This document shows positions 47,953 through 56,333 of a stretch of 64,000 nucleotides of DNA, one piece after another. Position 1 is the first letter of the stretch. Each line of letters begins with the position of its first letter. The notes below the pieces were generated by a model. That model was not told the origin of the DNA. It made no database searches and saw nothing but the letters and a program-made list of their open reading frames with translations. The DNA is taken from the IMG/VR virus record IMGVR_UViG_3300022668_000040, positions 1 through 64,000 of that record. One strand, written 5' to 3'. The translations under genes and the position numbers were made by a program. The stretch comes from a virus.

Positions 47953-47986
47953 AAAATAAGGTGTGGGATTACCCACACCTTATTTT
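47953..47986 (-). terminator. Rho-independent terminator, 15-bp stem
   Basis: AAAATAAGGTGTGGG pairs perfectly with its complement around the 4-base loop; A-rich and U-rich arms make it usable from both strands. It follows the stop of the 48018-48512 gene, so it probably ends that leftward operon or attenuates transcription into the thyX group. Confidence 0.8.
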
Positions 47987-48017
47987 ATTTAGGGAATAAT
48001 CTAAAACACTCTTTTAA

Positions 48018-48512
48018 TTATCCCATAGCGCCTGACACACTGGAACGCAAATCAAACAAAGAGGTGATTTTTGGCAATGGGAAAGGTAGTTTCTTATTGC
48101 ACTTACCGTCTTGCTGAGAATAATTCTGCCGTTTAGCAAAATCTATCTCCGTCATACACCCAAGATTCTGTGATACACTGGAGCATTTCAACTTGACGAC
48201 CACGGAATTCGCTTTGTTTACCAAATCAACAGACACCCAGCCATCCCCTTGTGGACATTCATTTGTTTGGCTGCTATCCCCTCTCATTTTCACCACAAGC
48301 TCAGGACGATTCTGCAACTTCCAAGCATTAGCATTGAACTTTGCATTGTCATTCACGACAGCCCGCGCTGCCTCCAATGTTGCGAAGGACACTTTATCCG
48401 ACTTTCCTGTAAATATATAGAAGATAAAGAAGGTCCCAAAAATCAAAAGTAACATTCCTGCAATAGCTGACTTTGGTCTACGTTTCACTCGTTGAATTAT
48501 TTCACTATTCAT
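48018..48512 (-). CDS. Single-span membrane protein with cysteine-rich ectodomain
   Basis: A 164-residue protein. A short basic cytoplasmic start (QRVKRRPKSA) is followed by one transmembrane helix (IAGMLLLIFGTFFIFYIFTG, residues about 17-36) and an exported domain with cysteines near 91, 115, 123 and 139, probably disulphide-bonded. It has the same layout as the 56637-57002 gene. It could act in superinfection exclusion or envelope remodelling. Family not recognised. Confidence 0.55.
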   Translation of the reverse strand: MNSEIIQRVKRRPKSAIAGMLLLIFGTFFIFYIFTGKSDKVSFATLEAARAVVNDNAKFNANAWKLQNRPELVVKMRGDSSQTNECPQGDGWVSVDLVNKANSVVVKLKCSSVSQNLGCMTEIDFAKRQNYSQQDGKCNKKLPFPLPKITSLFDLRSSVSGAMG

Positions 48513-48543
48513 ACATTCTCCTTATTTACTACTTGGTTTATAT

Positions 48544-49095
48544 TTAAGCAACTAAACGCAACCCTGCGTATAATTGTCCTACATTTGCCTCTCTTCGTGC
48601 TCTTTTACGAGCATTTGCACGTATCTCCGCCTGCACAGGAGCTTGTTTATCCAAAGCCATTTGCAATATTTGGTCCATACTGGCCTCATGCAAATATATT
48701 TCTTTTTTTGGCTCCTCTGGGCGATGAAAATGAACAATATCCTCCAATCTTTGATAGGTAACTTCTTTCCACGTGGGGATTCCTGATATGGGGGAAAACA
48801 AAACTTTATGATCAAATGCTTGAACTAAAATTTCCCCTCCCAATGCCCGCAAATCAAAAAATTGGACTGGAAATGGCATAGAGGGATTTCTCTCCCTATA
48901 CGTAAAATCCCGCAAATTTGTTATGCCCTGTAAATTGAACTGTTTGTGCTGTATGGCTATCTGCATGGTTCCGCTGGATACATCCTGATTTGCAGAAAGT
49001 TCCCATCCATTTTGATATAAATCATACGAATTTGTTTTCCATCCAGCCCAGTAAATATCTAATGGGGCATTAAACTCCTTCCATCCGGGAAACAT
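48544..49095 (-). CDS. Hypothetical early protein
   Basis: A 183-residue protein, 2 bases downstream of its neighbour. It begins MFPGWKEFNAPLDIYW and ends with a basic helix (AEIRANARKRARREANVGQL). The centre contains strand-like segments (NQDVSSGTMQIAIQHKQF). Nothing indicates membrane or secreted location. Unrecognised. Confidence 0.5.
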   Translation of the reverse strand: MFPGWKEFNAPLDIYWAGWKTNSYDLYQNGWELSANQDVSSGTMQIAIQHKQFNLQGITNLRDFTYRERNPSMPFPVQFFDLRALGGEILVQAFDHKVLFSPISGIPTWKEVTYQRLEDIVHFHRPEEPKKEIYLHEASMDQILQMALDKQAPVQAEIRANARKRARREANVGQLYAGLRLVA

Positions 49096-49097
49096 TC

Positions 49098-49310
49098 CTA
49101 TTCTCCAAACTCATCACGAAGCTCTTGACGTAAATCCTCTAGCTCACGCAAATAATTGTCGTAAATATGTTTGGCATTGTTTACTCTCTCCATAAGAAGC
49201 CTCACCCTTCCTTTCGCAGCTTCTCTTTTCTCCCAGGAAACCTCGTGCTCCGCTTCTTTAAAAATAGAGCTCACTGTAAAACTACCTATCTTTTTTTCTT
49301 TATCAGCCAT
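49098..49310 (-). CDS. Small coiled-coil protein
   Basis: A 70-residue, highly charged protein. Residues 20-65 form a probable coiled coil (Arg/Glu heptads, ending ELEDLRQELRDEFGE). GGAG upstream supports the start. Role unknown; small coiled-coil proteins of this type often bind host factors. Confidence 0.55.
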   Translation of the reverse strand: MADKEKKIGSFTVSSIFKEAEHEVSWEKREAAKGRVRLLMERVNNAKHIYDNYLRELEDLRQELRDEFGE

Positions 49311-49322
49311 TTTATTCTCCCA

Positions 49323-49523
49323 TCATACAGAATTTAATCCTTTTTGTTGCATTACTTTTAAAAGTCTTTTAGACCTCATCCTTTCATCCATTGTGCCAAT
49401 CATACTTAGCACAGTCCTTGCCTCAAACAAAGCTTTGAACTTTTTTTCTTTAGGACCCTCCGTATCCTCCATAATAATGTTGTCTTTTACTGTCCTCATC
49501 TCATTTTGTGTGTGTGGTAGCAT
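49323..49523 (-). CDS. Small helical protein
   Basis: About 66 residues when started at 49523, where GAGAGG precedes an ATG. The longer start at 49580 would overlap the kinase gene. It is helical and basic at its end (RSKRLLKVMQQKG). Not recognised. Confidence 0.5.
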   Translation of the reverse strand: MLPHTQNEMRTVKDNIIMEDTEGPKEKKFKALFEARTVLSMIGTMDERMRSKRLLKVMQQKGLNSV

Positions 49524-49542
49524 TCTGCCTCTCTTTATGTAG

Positions 49543-50091
49543 TCATACGATATTAGTACACATAAACCTATAAAAAGCAAGTTCAGTTGAATGATCGGGT
49601 ATATTTAAAACATAATCCTCACTTTGTATAGAAACTCCTTTCTCAGAAGCATGTGATTTGGAATCTATTTTTGGTGTAAAATTCCTTTGTAAATGAACAA
49701 TTACTCCATCATTTTCTCTTATTAAATTAGCTTCGTTATCAAATCTTACATCATCTATCACTAAAGAAATTCCATTTCTCATGAGTTGGGAAATTTGCTG
49801 TTGCATCCTTTGTATAAAGAAATCATGGCATATAACATCCCGAATAAATTCTGTAGCAAATAATTGCATCAATTTTCTCGGTGTAATATTTGGAATCCAG
49901 GGAATCTCTCGTTCTTTTTTATCCTGATCTGTAAACCAAGATAAATCCAACCCCGTTAATACTACTAAAGATTCTTTTAATGGATTAGCAAAGGATATCA
50001 ATTTATAATCAGCTGACCTTTGTAACCACTTTGCAGCTGTTGTTTTTCCAACTCCGGCTGGTCCGGCCAATCCTATTATAGGAGTACTCAT
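49543..50091 (-). CDS. Deoxynucleoside monophosphate kinase
   Basis: A 182-residue P-loop kinase. The Walker A is GPAGVGKTT at about residues 10-18, followed by the LSFANPLKE-type segment (here LISFANPLKES) characteristic of T4 gp1-like phage dNMP kinases; the lid region includes VIDDVRFDNEA. It phosphorylates dNMPs, including dTMP from ThyX, to dNDPs. Its start codon overlaps the zinc-finger gene stop (ATGA). Confidence 0.85.
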   Translation of the reverse strand: MSTPIIGLAGPAGVGKTTAAKWLQRSADYKLISFANPLKESLVVLTGLDLSWFTDQDKKEREIPWIPNITPRKLMQLFATEFIRDVICHDFFIQRMQQQISQLMRNGISLVIDDVRFDNEANLIRENDGVIVHLQRNFTPKIDSKSHASEKGVSIQSEDYVLNIPDHSTELAFYRFMCTNIV

Positions 50092-50231
50092 TTTTTACTT
50101 TCCTTTTTCACCACTAAATCTTTAGCCATGTTTGTATGTGCGTCCTTCACATGGCTCCGTAATTGCCTAGGAGTATCAAAATCTTTATTACATATAGGGC
50201 ATTTATGATCTTTTTTTCTGTGCCAAGCCAT
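50088..50231 (-). CDS. 47-residue C2H2 zinc-finger protein
   Basis: A very short gene beginning at the ATG at 50231-50229 (AAAGGA upstream) and ending in ATGA overlap with the kinase. The product contains one C2H2 finger: CPIC at residues 11-14 and HVKDAH near 27-32, spacing C-x2-C-x12-H-x4-H, with a basic flank. Such single fingers occur in phage and may bind nucleic acid or protein. Start, overlap and motif make it convincing despite its size. Confidence 0.75.
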   Translation of the reverse strand: MAWHRKKDHKCPICNKDFDTPRQLRSHVKDAHTNMAKDLVVKKESKK

Positions 50232-50291
50232 AGGTATTTCCTTTTAAGTACATTATTAGCAAGAATTTTGTGGGTTGTCAATAATATTTTA

Positions 50292-50909
50292 TTAAGAAGT
50301 TAATAAAATATTACTAACTCCATCGATTTGTTCAACAAAAAAAGCCTTATCTGCATGCTCTTTTAACACGGTGACATGTGTAGCAATAATAAATTGAATT
50401 CCTAATTCAGTAGAAAGTTCTCTAATCATTCGAGAGGCAAGTCTATGCTTTGTTTTTCCCAAATTTCTAAAAGGTTCATCCAATATAAGTACTTTATCAT
50501 TAGAACACAAAAGTGTATGTGCTACTTTAAGAGAAAAGGATATTATATCCAAAACACCATACCCTCTACCATCCAAGAGATCATATTGTCTTCCATCTTC
50601 TATTAGGTATATATCGCATTCTGATGTGTTCCTTCTTTCCACAAACTCTAATTTTAATTTCAAATTCTTTTCTGGAAAAACTACACTAAGAGCTTTGCTT
50701 ACAATAGATGATAATGTATTTGAAATATCCTGCTGTGTAAGCAATGTGGATTTTTTAAAGATATCCAAAGCATGAAGTAAATTTGTTTGCTCACTTTCTA
50801 AGGCATCTCTCTTTCGCGTCAATTTCGTCGCATATGAGTCTAAAATCTTTTTTTTAGACTCAACTTCCTGTAACCTACTATTCCAAGTACTCAGCATATT
50901 TTTTTTCAA
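50292..50909 (-). CDS. Rad50/SbcC-like ATPase, C-terminal lobe
   Basis: A 205-residue protein holding only the C-terminal half of an SMC-type ATPase. Residues 1-75 are coiled coil. The signature region DGRGYGVLDIISFSLKVAH (about 113-131) precedes Walker B KVLILDEPF with Glu145, and the D-loop-like FRNLG follows. IIATH near 175 gives the His switch. It lacks a Walker A, which is on a separate gene (52030-53061). The two lobes must dimerise for activity. The start overlaps the downstream end of the next coiled-coil gene by 32 bases. Confidence 0.8.
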   Translation of the reverse strand: MKKNMLSTWNSRLQEVESKKKILDSYATKLTRKRDALESEQTNLLHALDIFKKSTLLTQQDISNTLSSIVSKALSVVFPEKNLKLKLEFVERRNTSECDIYLIEDGRQYDLLDGRGYGVLDIISFSLKVAHTLLCSNDKVLILDEPFRNLGKTKHRLASRMIRELSTELGIQFIIATHVTVLKEHADKAFFVEQIDGVSNILLTS

Positions 50910-51117
50910 ATACGTTTAGTTTTTTTTCAAAAATGCGTTTTTTTCTATCCAATTTTTTCTTTTCTTGAGATAAGGCTCTTTGTGCTTCTTCGACAGTATT
51001 CCATCCTAGATCTTTTAACTGAGACATGAGCAAATCTACCTGGGCTGTAATTCTATTTCTTTCCCTCTCATGCTCATGCGCTAAAGCAATTAATTCTTCC
51101 AATCGTTCATCATTCAT
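50878..51117 (-). CDS. Coiled-coil protein of the Rad50-like cluster
   Basis: A 79-residue, Lys/Glu-rich continuous coiled coil (EERAQRALSQEKKKLDRK-like heptads). It lies between the Mre11-like and C-lobe genes and overlaps the latter by 32 bases. It may be the returning arm of the split Rad50 coiled coil. Unusually there is no second CxxC hook here. Confidence 0.65.
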   Translation of the reverse strand: MNDERLEELIALAHEHERERNRITAQVDLLMSQLKDLGWNTVEEAQRALSQEKKKLDRKKRIFEKKLNVFEKKYAEYLE

Positions 51118-51118
51118 T

Positions 51119-52033
51119 TTATTCTCTCTGTTCTCCTAATATCGATAACACTAACTCTTTCACTTGTGGATCAACATTCTCTTTATCCATAACAAAATCT
51201 ACAGCTCTGGGAAAACTTGGAACACGTTGTTTATCAGTAAACGTTTTCAGCAATTTTTGCATCTCTTTGGAAAAATGTTTATTTTTTCCACTTTGTTTAC
51301 TTTCGGCTAAAAACACTTTTTCCTTTTTCTCAATTTTTAAATATACTCTTTTTAAATGTCCACTATAAGTGTTTAAGACCCACACAGAAGGGCGAAAATT
51401 TTTTTGAGTAACATTTTTTCGCATCATAGGACCGCAATTTATCAGCAGCCTCTCTTTGTATCTGAGAATAAAGGATTCATGGTAATCTCCAGATACTATG
51501 AATTTATAATTTTTGTATTGGGATAATGCTGTCTTTGCAGACACTGCATCTGGTAAAAAAAATGGAGGCTCTCCATCTGTTATGGATTTATGGATAACTA
51601 ATATATTTTTGGAATTATTCGCAACTGGGACTTCTTGTCCAAAAGAAGCACCATATACTTTGTACATTCCAAGCATTGTTGGGGTGGAGGATAATAAATG
51701 GATATTATTATCAAATAATATTGTTTGCAAAGGGGATGATATAAGGTCCTGAGAATGATAGGACATATCATGCTGACCAGCTACAACAAACACACCTTTT
51801 CTCACATTTTTTAATGCGCGTATAACCGTATTCACTACTTTATGGCCCACACGCACATGATCAAAAATATCCCCGGCAATTATTAAAGCTGCTTGATTCC
51901 TATTAGCAATTGAAACTATTTGTTTCAATTTTGCACATTCTGTAGTGAAGTAATCATCTACTCTAAATTGTGGTCTATTTATTTGCAGGTGCAAATCAGC
52001 GCAACATACTATATTTTCTAAATTGGTAATCAT
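51119..52033 (-). CDS. Mre11/SbcD-like nuclease
   Basis: A 304-residue calcineurin-type phosphoesterase, started at the ATG at 52033, which overlaps the stop of the N-lobe gene (ATGA). Metal-binding motifs are in order: DLHL near residue 14, GDIFDH near 60, GQHD (GNHD-like) near 90 and GDYHES near 185. With the Rad50-like ATPase it should process DNA ends for recombination-dependent replication, like T4 gp47. The Gln in place of Asn in GNHD is a mild oddity. Confidence 0.88.
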   Translation of the reverse strand: MITNLENIVCCADLHLQINRPQFRVDDYFTTECAKLKQIVSIANRNQAALIIAGDIFDHVRVGHKVVNTVIRALKNVRKGVFVVAGQHDMSYHSQDLISSPLQTILFDNNIHLLSSTPTMLGMYKVYGASFGQEVPVANNSKNILVIHKSITDGEPPFFLPDAVSAKTALSQYKNYKFIVSGDYHESFILRYKERLLINCGPMMRKNVTQKNFRPSVWVLNTYSGHLKRVYLKIEKKEKVFLAESKQSGKNKHFSKEMQKLLKTFTDKQRVPSFPRAVDFVMDKENVDPQVKELVLSILGEQRE

Positions 52034-53061
52034 TTGATAATACTTGCGCATGTTGGACATTTTCCTAATCGCTTTAAGTATAATTCCACATTATGTTGTG
52101 CGCGCAAAAATTCTTTATTTTCCGTGACCTTATCTTTAGAATATTTGTCTATCGACTGTAGAATATGCGCAAGGTTTTGCACATATTTAACTCTTTGGTT
52201 TATCTCATACGACTCTTTTTTAATAAACCTGGCATCTATATGTGGATAATTATTCAACAAAGTCGTATTCCGTTTGACCAACAAAAATTTGTCAAATTTA
52301 TACGTGTAGTTCATTTCTTGTTGGTGTATATGTTCTCTATCTTTATCCAACACTAACAATTCATCTATTTGCTTTTGAGATAGTAAAGAGGAAAGTTCTG
52401 ACAATTTTTCTAATATCTGATCTACAATAGATCGTACTTTAGTATATTTTTTATACCCTTTATTTAATTGCTTGTCCAAAGTAAGCAGAGTATTTAACTC
52501 ATGCCTTGCTTTATTTGTCCAATAAAGATCCTTAATATCTTTATTGGTTTCAGCTAGTAAATCATTATTTCTTTCTAAATCAGCAGATACAGTGCGGAGT
52601 TTCCCTTTTACAAATTTTAAGACCTTATCTGTTATTCCCAGCCCGGTAACTTTATTTATGGCTTGCCCAACTTGTCCAGGAGAAATATCTATCAAAAAAT
52701 ATATATTATGCTGTAATTGAACCGCATCACCATTTAGGCATAAGGCCGTCAACACTTCTTCGGGTACCTGTGTTCTAAGAGCCTTGAATTCTTTACCGTT
52801 AACCTTATAAGAATTAATGCTATGTGTCTTTTTACGGATAACAATTGACTTTTCTGTGTATATTTCTACGACTGTGGATTTTGTATCATGCCTTCTAAAT
52901 TTTTCCCCAACAGGCCTATTGGTCAATACCCAATTAACAGCTCTTATTATGGCTGATTTTCCACTCTCTGTATCCCCATAAAGTATATTCAAACCCGGAC
53001 TTAACTCTATCTGAGTATTTGTATGAGACTGGAAATTTGTTATAGCTATTTTAGTTATCAT
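52030..53061 (-). CDS. Rad50/SbcC-like ATPase, N-terminal lobe with zinc hook
   Basis: A 343-residue protein with Walker A GDTESGKS near residues 29-36 in a typical SMC N-terminus (IAITNFQSHTNTQIEL). Residues about 150-330 are coiled coil and the protein ends right after CPTC (335-338), the half-hook that binds zinc at the tip of Rad50. So the gene stops at the hinge and the returning arm plus C-lobe are supplied by the two other genes. Full SbcC proteins usually exceed 1000 residues, while T4 gp46 has 560. The cluster looks like a natural gene split. Confidence 0.85.
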   Translation of the reverse strand: MITKIAITNFQSHTNTQIELSPGLNILYGDTESGKSAIIRAVNWVLTNRPVGEKFRRHDTKSTVVEIYTEKSIVIRKKTHSINSYKVNGKEFKALRTQVPEEVLTALCLNGDAVQLQHNIYFLIDISPGQVGQAINKVTGLGITDKVLKFVKGKLRTVSADLERNNDLLAETNKDIKDLYWTNKARHELNTLLTLDKQLNKGYKKYTKVRSIVDQILEKLSELSSLLSQKQIDELLVLDKDREHIHQQEMNYTYKFDKFLLVKRNTTLLNNYPHIDARFIKKESYEINQRVKYVQNLAHILQSIDKYSKDKVTENKEFLRAQHNVELYLKRLGKCPTCASIIK

Positions 53062-53108
53062 AGTATTTCTAATAAAATACTCTTTTGAAATATGTAATCA
53101 AGTAGCGA

Positions 53109-53136
53109 TTTATACAAAGTGCAATTAAAATGACAA
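53109..53136 (-). promoter_or_regulatory. Promoter for the Rad50/Mre11-like cluster
   Basis: On the minus strand TTGTCA (53136-53131) and TATAAA (53114-53109) are separated by 16 bases. The N-lobe gene begins about 48 bases downstream. The hairpin at 53137-53178 sits immediately upstream and could separate it from the HU gene. Confidence 0.6.
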
Positions 53137-53178
53137 TGCCCCAGCAATAGTAAGAGATTGAAGAACTATTGTGGGGCA
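53137..53178 (-). terminator. Hairpin between HU and the Rad50-like cluster
   Basis: TGCCCCA-g-CAATAG pairs with CTATTG-TGGGGCA, 13 bp with one bulged base and a 15-base loop. Only a weak U-rich tail follows on the minus strand, so it may be an imperfect terminator for HU or a protein-binding element. The remaining 53179-53334 shows no gene; the short open frame there has no support. Confidence 0.5.
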
Positions 53179-53334
53179 CTGAAAGGCGTGGACATGATCT
53201 ATTTACCCCCGTTGCCATCCGAGGGGAGGAGCAGACTATAAAAGAAAGGATGAGCTTTATTATTTCGATGTCGTCAAATGCACGATAGTCTTGCAGAACC
53301 ACTCATGCCTCATGGTAGCTCACTTATTTGTGAA

Positions 53335-53607
53335 TTACTTCACAGCTCGTTTCAGCTTCGCAGAGGGTTTAAATTTCACCCTATTGCTTGCCGGAATATC
53401 TATAGTTTCCCCTGTAGCAGGGTTTCTTCCTTTTCTGGCAGCTACTGGAGTGATAGAAAATGATCCAAATCCAGCTAAATCAACTTTCTCCCCTTCTTCC
53501 AATGCCTCAGCAATTGTTTCAAGGCATGCATTCAGCACAGGGCCTACTGTTGATTTTGGAATGTCGTTAAGATCAGAAATAGCTGCGATTAGTTCAGTTT
53601 TATTCAT
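53335..53607 (-). CDS. hup: HU/IHF family DNA-binding protein
   Basis: A 90-residue protein, the exact size of bacterial HU. All hallmarks are present: MNKTELIAAIS start, VDLAGFGSF near 42 and the beta-arm GRNPATGE followed by the IPASNRVKFKPSAKLK tail. It compacts and bends DNA and may assist replication, recombination or packaging. AGGAGG lies 11 bases before the ATG, with its own promoter upstream, suggesting high expression. Confidence 0.95.
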   Translation of the reverse strand: MNKTELIAAISDLNDIPKSTVGPVLNACLETIAEALEEGEKVDLAGFGSFSITPVAARKGRNPATGETIDIPASNRVKFKPSAKLKRAVK

Positions 53608-53671
53608 TACATTTTTCCTCCTGTCCTTATTGTTATTATCAACAATTAAATTATTTTATCAGTACTCTCAT

Positions 53672-53700
53672 ATATTATATACATTTTTTACTAAATGCAA
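53672..53700 (-). promoter_or_regulatory. Promoter for the HU gene
   Basis: On the minus strand TTGCAT (53700-53695) is followed after 17 bases by TAATAT (53677-53672), with a better TATAAT at 15-base spacing. The HU start is about 65 bases downstream. It lies within the ligase-HU gap, which otherwise holds no gene. Confidence 0.5.
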
Positions 53701-53710
53701 GAATAATATG

Positions 53711-55171
53711 CTACCTTTTTAACAAATCTTCTAATGAATCTGCAACATCTCTGTCCTTCCGTATCTCTACAAATCTAGGTAGAAATAGTGAGTATTCCTT
53801 TTTATTTTTACTTATGGATACGGATTCAAATTGAATTGTAACTATTTTACCAATAAGTTCTTCAAACTTAATTATTCTCTGATCATCTGAAAATCCAGAT
53901 CCAACAGATACACACAATTTTCCATCCCTTGTGGAGCATTCGATAGCTCCAAGTTGTTTTTCATATTTTGTTCCTTTTTTACCATATTTACATTTTTTTA
54001 TGTACAGTTCCGCTTCGGATGCATTTTTTAGTTTTACTATATTTGGAGATGTATGATCTTTCCAAATACTGTTTAAATTTTTAAGTACCGCTCCCTCCCC
54101 TCCAGCTGCTCTTATTGTTTGATAAAATTTATTTACTTCTTTTAAAGAATGCACTTTTTTGGATTTTATTACATCCACAAACTCAGGGTCATTTACAGCC
54201 CGCACGAAACATCTTGTTTCATACAGTCGTGTATTGTAAGCTGAGCAATACTCTCCTTGAACAAAATTTCCCATAGAGTTAATTTGAATGTACCTTTTGC
54301 CCAATTTGTCAACATAAGATTTTGGGAGATTCACAATAGGCACAGAATCCCAACATCTAAAAGCCACACATTGGACATCCTCTTTATCTGCTGTACCATG
54401 AATGCATGAATTCAGAATACCATTACCTTCTTGTCGTGATAAAATTTTTCCATCTTTTATCACAATTAATTCCCCAGAGTATACTTTGTTACAGAATGAT
54501 TTGGAAGAGTAGTTATTTAATATTCCATATTTTGTGGATAATGTAGTTCTTCCACATTTCTTAGGGGGGAGGCCCCTTCCCTTCAGAATTATTTTTTTCA
54601 GATGATCTAACTGGTATACAGTTCTTCCATTTCTTGTGATTATTTTAATTTGAAATTTACTGTTTATCATGACATAAACAAACATGCCATCAGCTTTCTC
54701 TTGTATAATGGAAGGGAAAGTTATATTTTCAATCTTTTTCGTTGTAGAGCACCTCATATAAGGGACTACAAAAATAGTTCCCGGAACAGCCTTGTTTATT
54801 AATTTTCCACTTACACCACATTTTAAATCCTTATTTACTATTCTTCTCACCACTTCAAATGTTTTGGCATCTATAGAAGCAGCTAAATTGGCTAATTTAC
54901 TTTTTTCTTCATGGGTTGTTCCTGGCTTGTTAGCTAAAATGGATAACAAATCAAATATTTCTTTGATTGATCCCCCCTGTTGACTTGGAACTATGTTTTT
55001 AGGGTATTCCAAATCTTTTATCCCATATTTTTTATGGATATCTAAAGTGTATTTAACTACTTGTAAAAATAAAGGATCTTTTAAATGGGTCTTTAGTAAA
55101 TTTACTTTTTCATTTGTAGAAGAAGTATTTTGTAGAATCTCAAGATTTTCTAATATATGCTGTAGACTCAT
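53711..55171 (-). CDS. ATP-dependent DNA ligase, T4 type
   Basis: A 486-residue ligase that seals nicks in phage DNA. The adenylation motif KADGM places the active Lys at residue 159, the same number as T4 DNA ligase. Later motifs include SGELIVI near 235 and the EGAVLKN-type motif (GGEGAVLKNLN) near 360, followed by KLK. The length matches T4 gp30 (487). The N-terminal domain is also T4-like (DIHKKYGIKD). It acts with the polymerase and recombination enzymes encoded elsewhere. Confidence 0.93.
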   Translation of the reverse strand: MSLQHILENLEILQNTSSTNEKVNLLKTHLKDPLFLQVVKYTLDIHKKYGIKDLEYPKNIVPSQQGGSIKEIFDLLSILANKPGTTHEEKSKLANLAASIDAKTFEVVRRIVNKDLKCGVSGKLINKAVPGTIFVVPYMRCSTTKKIENITFPSIIQEKADGMFVYVMINSKFQIKIITRNGRTVYQLDHLKKIILKGRGLPPKKCGRTTLSTKYGILNNYSSKSFCNKVYSGELIVIKDGKILSRQEGNGILNSCIHGTADKEDVQCVAFRCWDSVPIVNLPKSYVDKLGKRYIQINSMGNFVQGEYCSAYNTRLYETRCFVRAVNDPEFVDVIKSKKVHSLKEVNKFYQTIRAAGGEGAVLKNLNSIWKDHTSPNIVKLKNASEAELYIKKCKYGKKGTKYEKQLGAIECSTRDGKLCVSVGSGFSDDQRIIKFEELIGKIVTIQFESVSISKNKKEYSLFLPRFVEIRKDRDVADSLEDLLKR

Positions 55172-55183
55172 AGTAAATCCATT

Positions 55184-55684
55184 TTATTTATAGAATTTAG
55201 GGAGTATATTATATTTTTTAAATAATGCAGCCAAAGGAATTGTCAATTTCTGGGCAGGTTTTCCTTTAGATGTTACGCGATATACAGGGATTTTTTGTCT
55301 TCCCCCAACTGCTCTCTGTAACTGATTATACGATGAGCGCATCAAAATTGAGGCTTTCGGAGCTTCTGAAGGGTGTATGTAAGGGTATTGCTTTTTTTTC
55401 AAATAATAGGCAGACCGTACCAACACCCTTGGCAAATCTTTTTGAGGTATATTATACCTTTTACAGTTATTCTCAAGCTTTGCGAGGAAGATATTACACC
55501 CACTACATATGACCCCACGAATAAGACCGCTACCATTATTTCTCTTCTTATGATGATGGTCCAAAACTGGCTTCGTTACAAATTTTCCACATATCGGACA
55601 CACCCCTCTCTGTTTTTTCAATATCCGTTTTCTCAGGGCAGGGATATCCTTATTTTTTAATTGGATTGGTTTACTGATTTTCAT
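55184..55684 (-). CDS. Recombination endonuclease VII
   Basis: About 166 residues from the ATG at 55684; the upstream extension to 55777 lies inside the deaminase gene and is not needed. Zinc ligands CPIC near 26 and CSGCN near 59 flank LDHHHKK, the metal-binding catalytic motif of the T4 gp49 family. Such enzymes resolve branched DNA before packaging. The C-terminal half is basic. It overlaps the deaminase end by 14 bases. Confidence 0.88.
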   Translation of the reverse strand: MKISKPIQLKNKDIPALRKRILKKQRGVCPICGKFVTKPVLDHHHKKRNNGSGLIRGVICSGCNIFLAKLENNCKRYNIPQKDLPRVLVRSAYYLKKKQYPYIHPSEAPKASILMRSSYNQLQRAVGGRQKIPVYRVTSKGKPAQKLTIPLAALFKKYNILPKFYK

Positions 55685-56333
55685 ATTTTTGTACTTCGGT
55701 ACTAATAAAAGAAATATCCACCCCCGCCTGAGCAAATAATTGCTCTGATTCTTGGCCTGCATGATATTTTGACGCACAGACTACACGAACTATTCCACAA
55801 TTTATAATCAGCATGGCACACACCCGGCAAGGGGTCATTTTACAGTAAAGAGTTGCACCTTTTAATGAAATACCATTTTTTGCTGCTTGACATATAGCAT
55901 TTTGTTCTGCATGAATTGTGCGTACACAATGAGTGGTGATAGTACCATCGGAATCTGTATGTTTTACTTGCTTTAGCTGATGCCCCACATCATCGCAATG
56001 GGGAAGGCCTTTGGGAGATCCCACATAACCTGTTACCAGTATTTGATTATCTCTAGTTACAACACATCCACTTCTCCCTCTATCACATGTCGCTCTGGAA
56101 GCTACAGTTTCTGATATTTCAATAAAATAAGCGTCCCAGGAACATCTGACACTTAAATGTTGCTTACAATAGAAGGTAAATGTACGTGAAATTATACCTG
56201 TTAAATGATTTATAATAGAATGAGCATCAGTATGGGTATAGGATTGCATGTTATTGGCAAATATAAAAAATTCTACTTTTTTATCAATCTCTAAATTACT
56301 TTTACCATTAATCTGTATACTAATATGTTCCAT
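55671..56333 (-). CDS. dCMP deaminase-like protein with N-terminal extension
   Basis: A 220-residue zinc-dependent deaminase. HAE (141-143) and PCRVC (168-172) are the catalytic zinc signature; the GYVGSPKGLPHCDD segment near 102 is typical of phage dCMP deaminases, and the CVRTIHAEQNA context fits the family. Residues 1-70 are an extra N-terminal domain absent from T4-like enzymes, of unknown function. It provides dUMP for ThyX. The gene is co-directional with ligase and endonuclease VII. Confidence 0.88.
   Translation of the reverse strand: MEHISIQINGKSNLEIDKKVEFFIFANNMQSYTHTDAHSIINHLTGIISRTFTFYCKQHLSVRCSWDAYFIEISETVASRATCDRGRSGCVVTRDNQILVTGYVGSPKGLPHCDDVGHQLKQVKHTDSDGTITTHCVRTIHAEQNAICQAAKNGISLKGATLYCKMTPCRVCAMLIINCGIVRVVCASKYHAGQESEQLFAQAGVDISFISTEVQKYENQ

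Noticed and set aside
53069-53302. 77-residue open frame between HU and the Rad50-like genes
   Set aside because: It overlaps a promoter and a 13-bp hairpin, has no ribosome site and no domain character.
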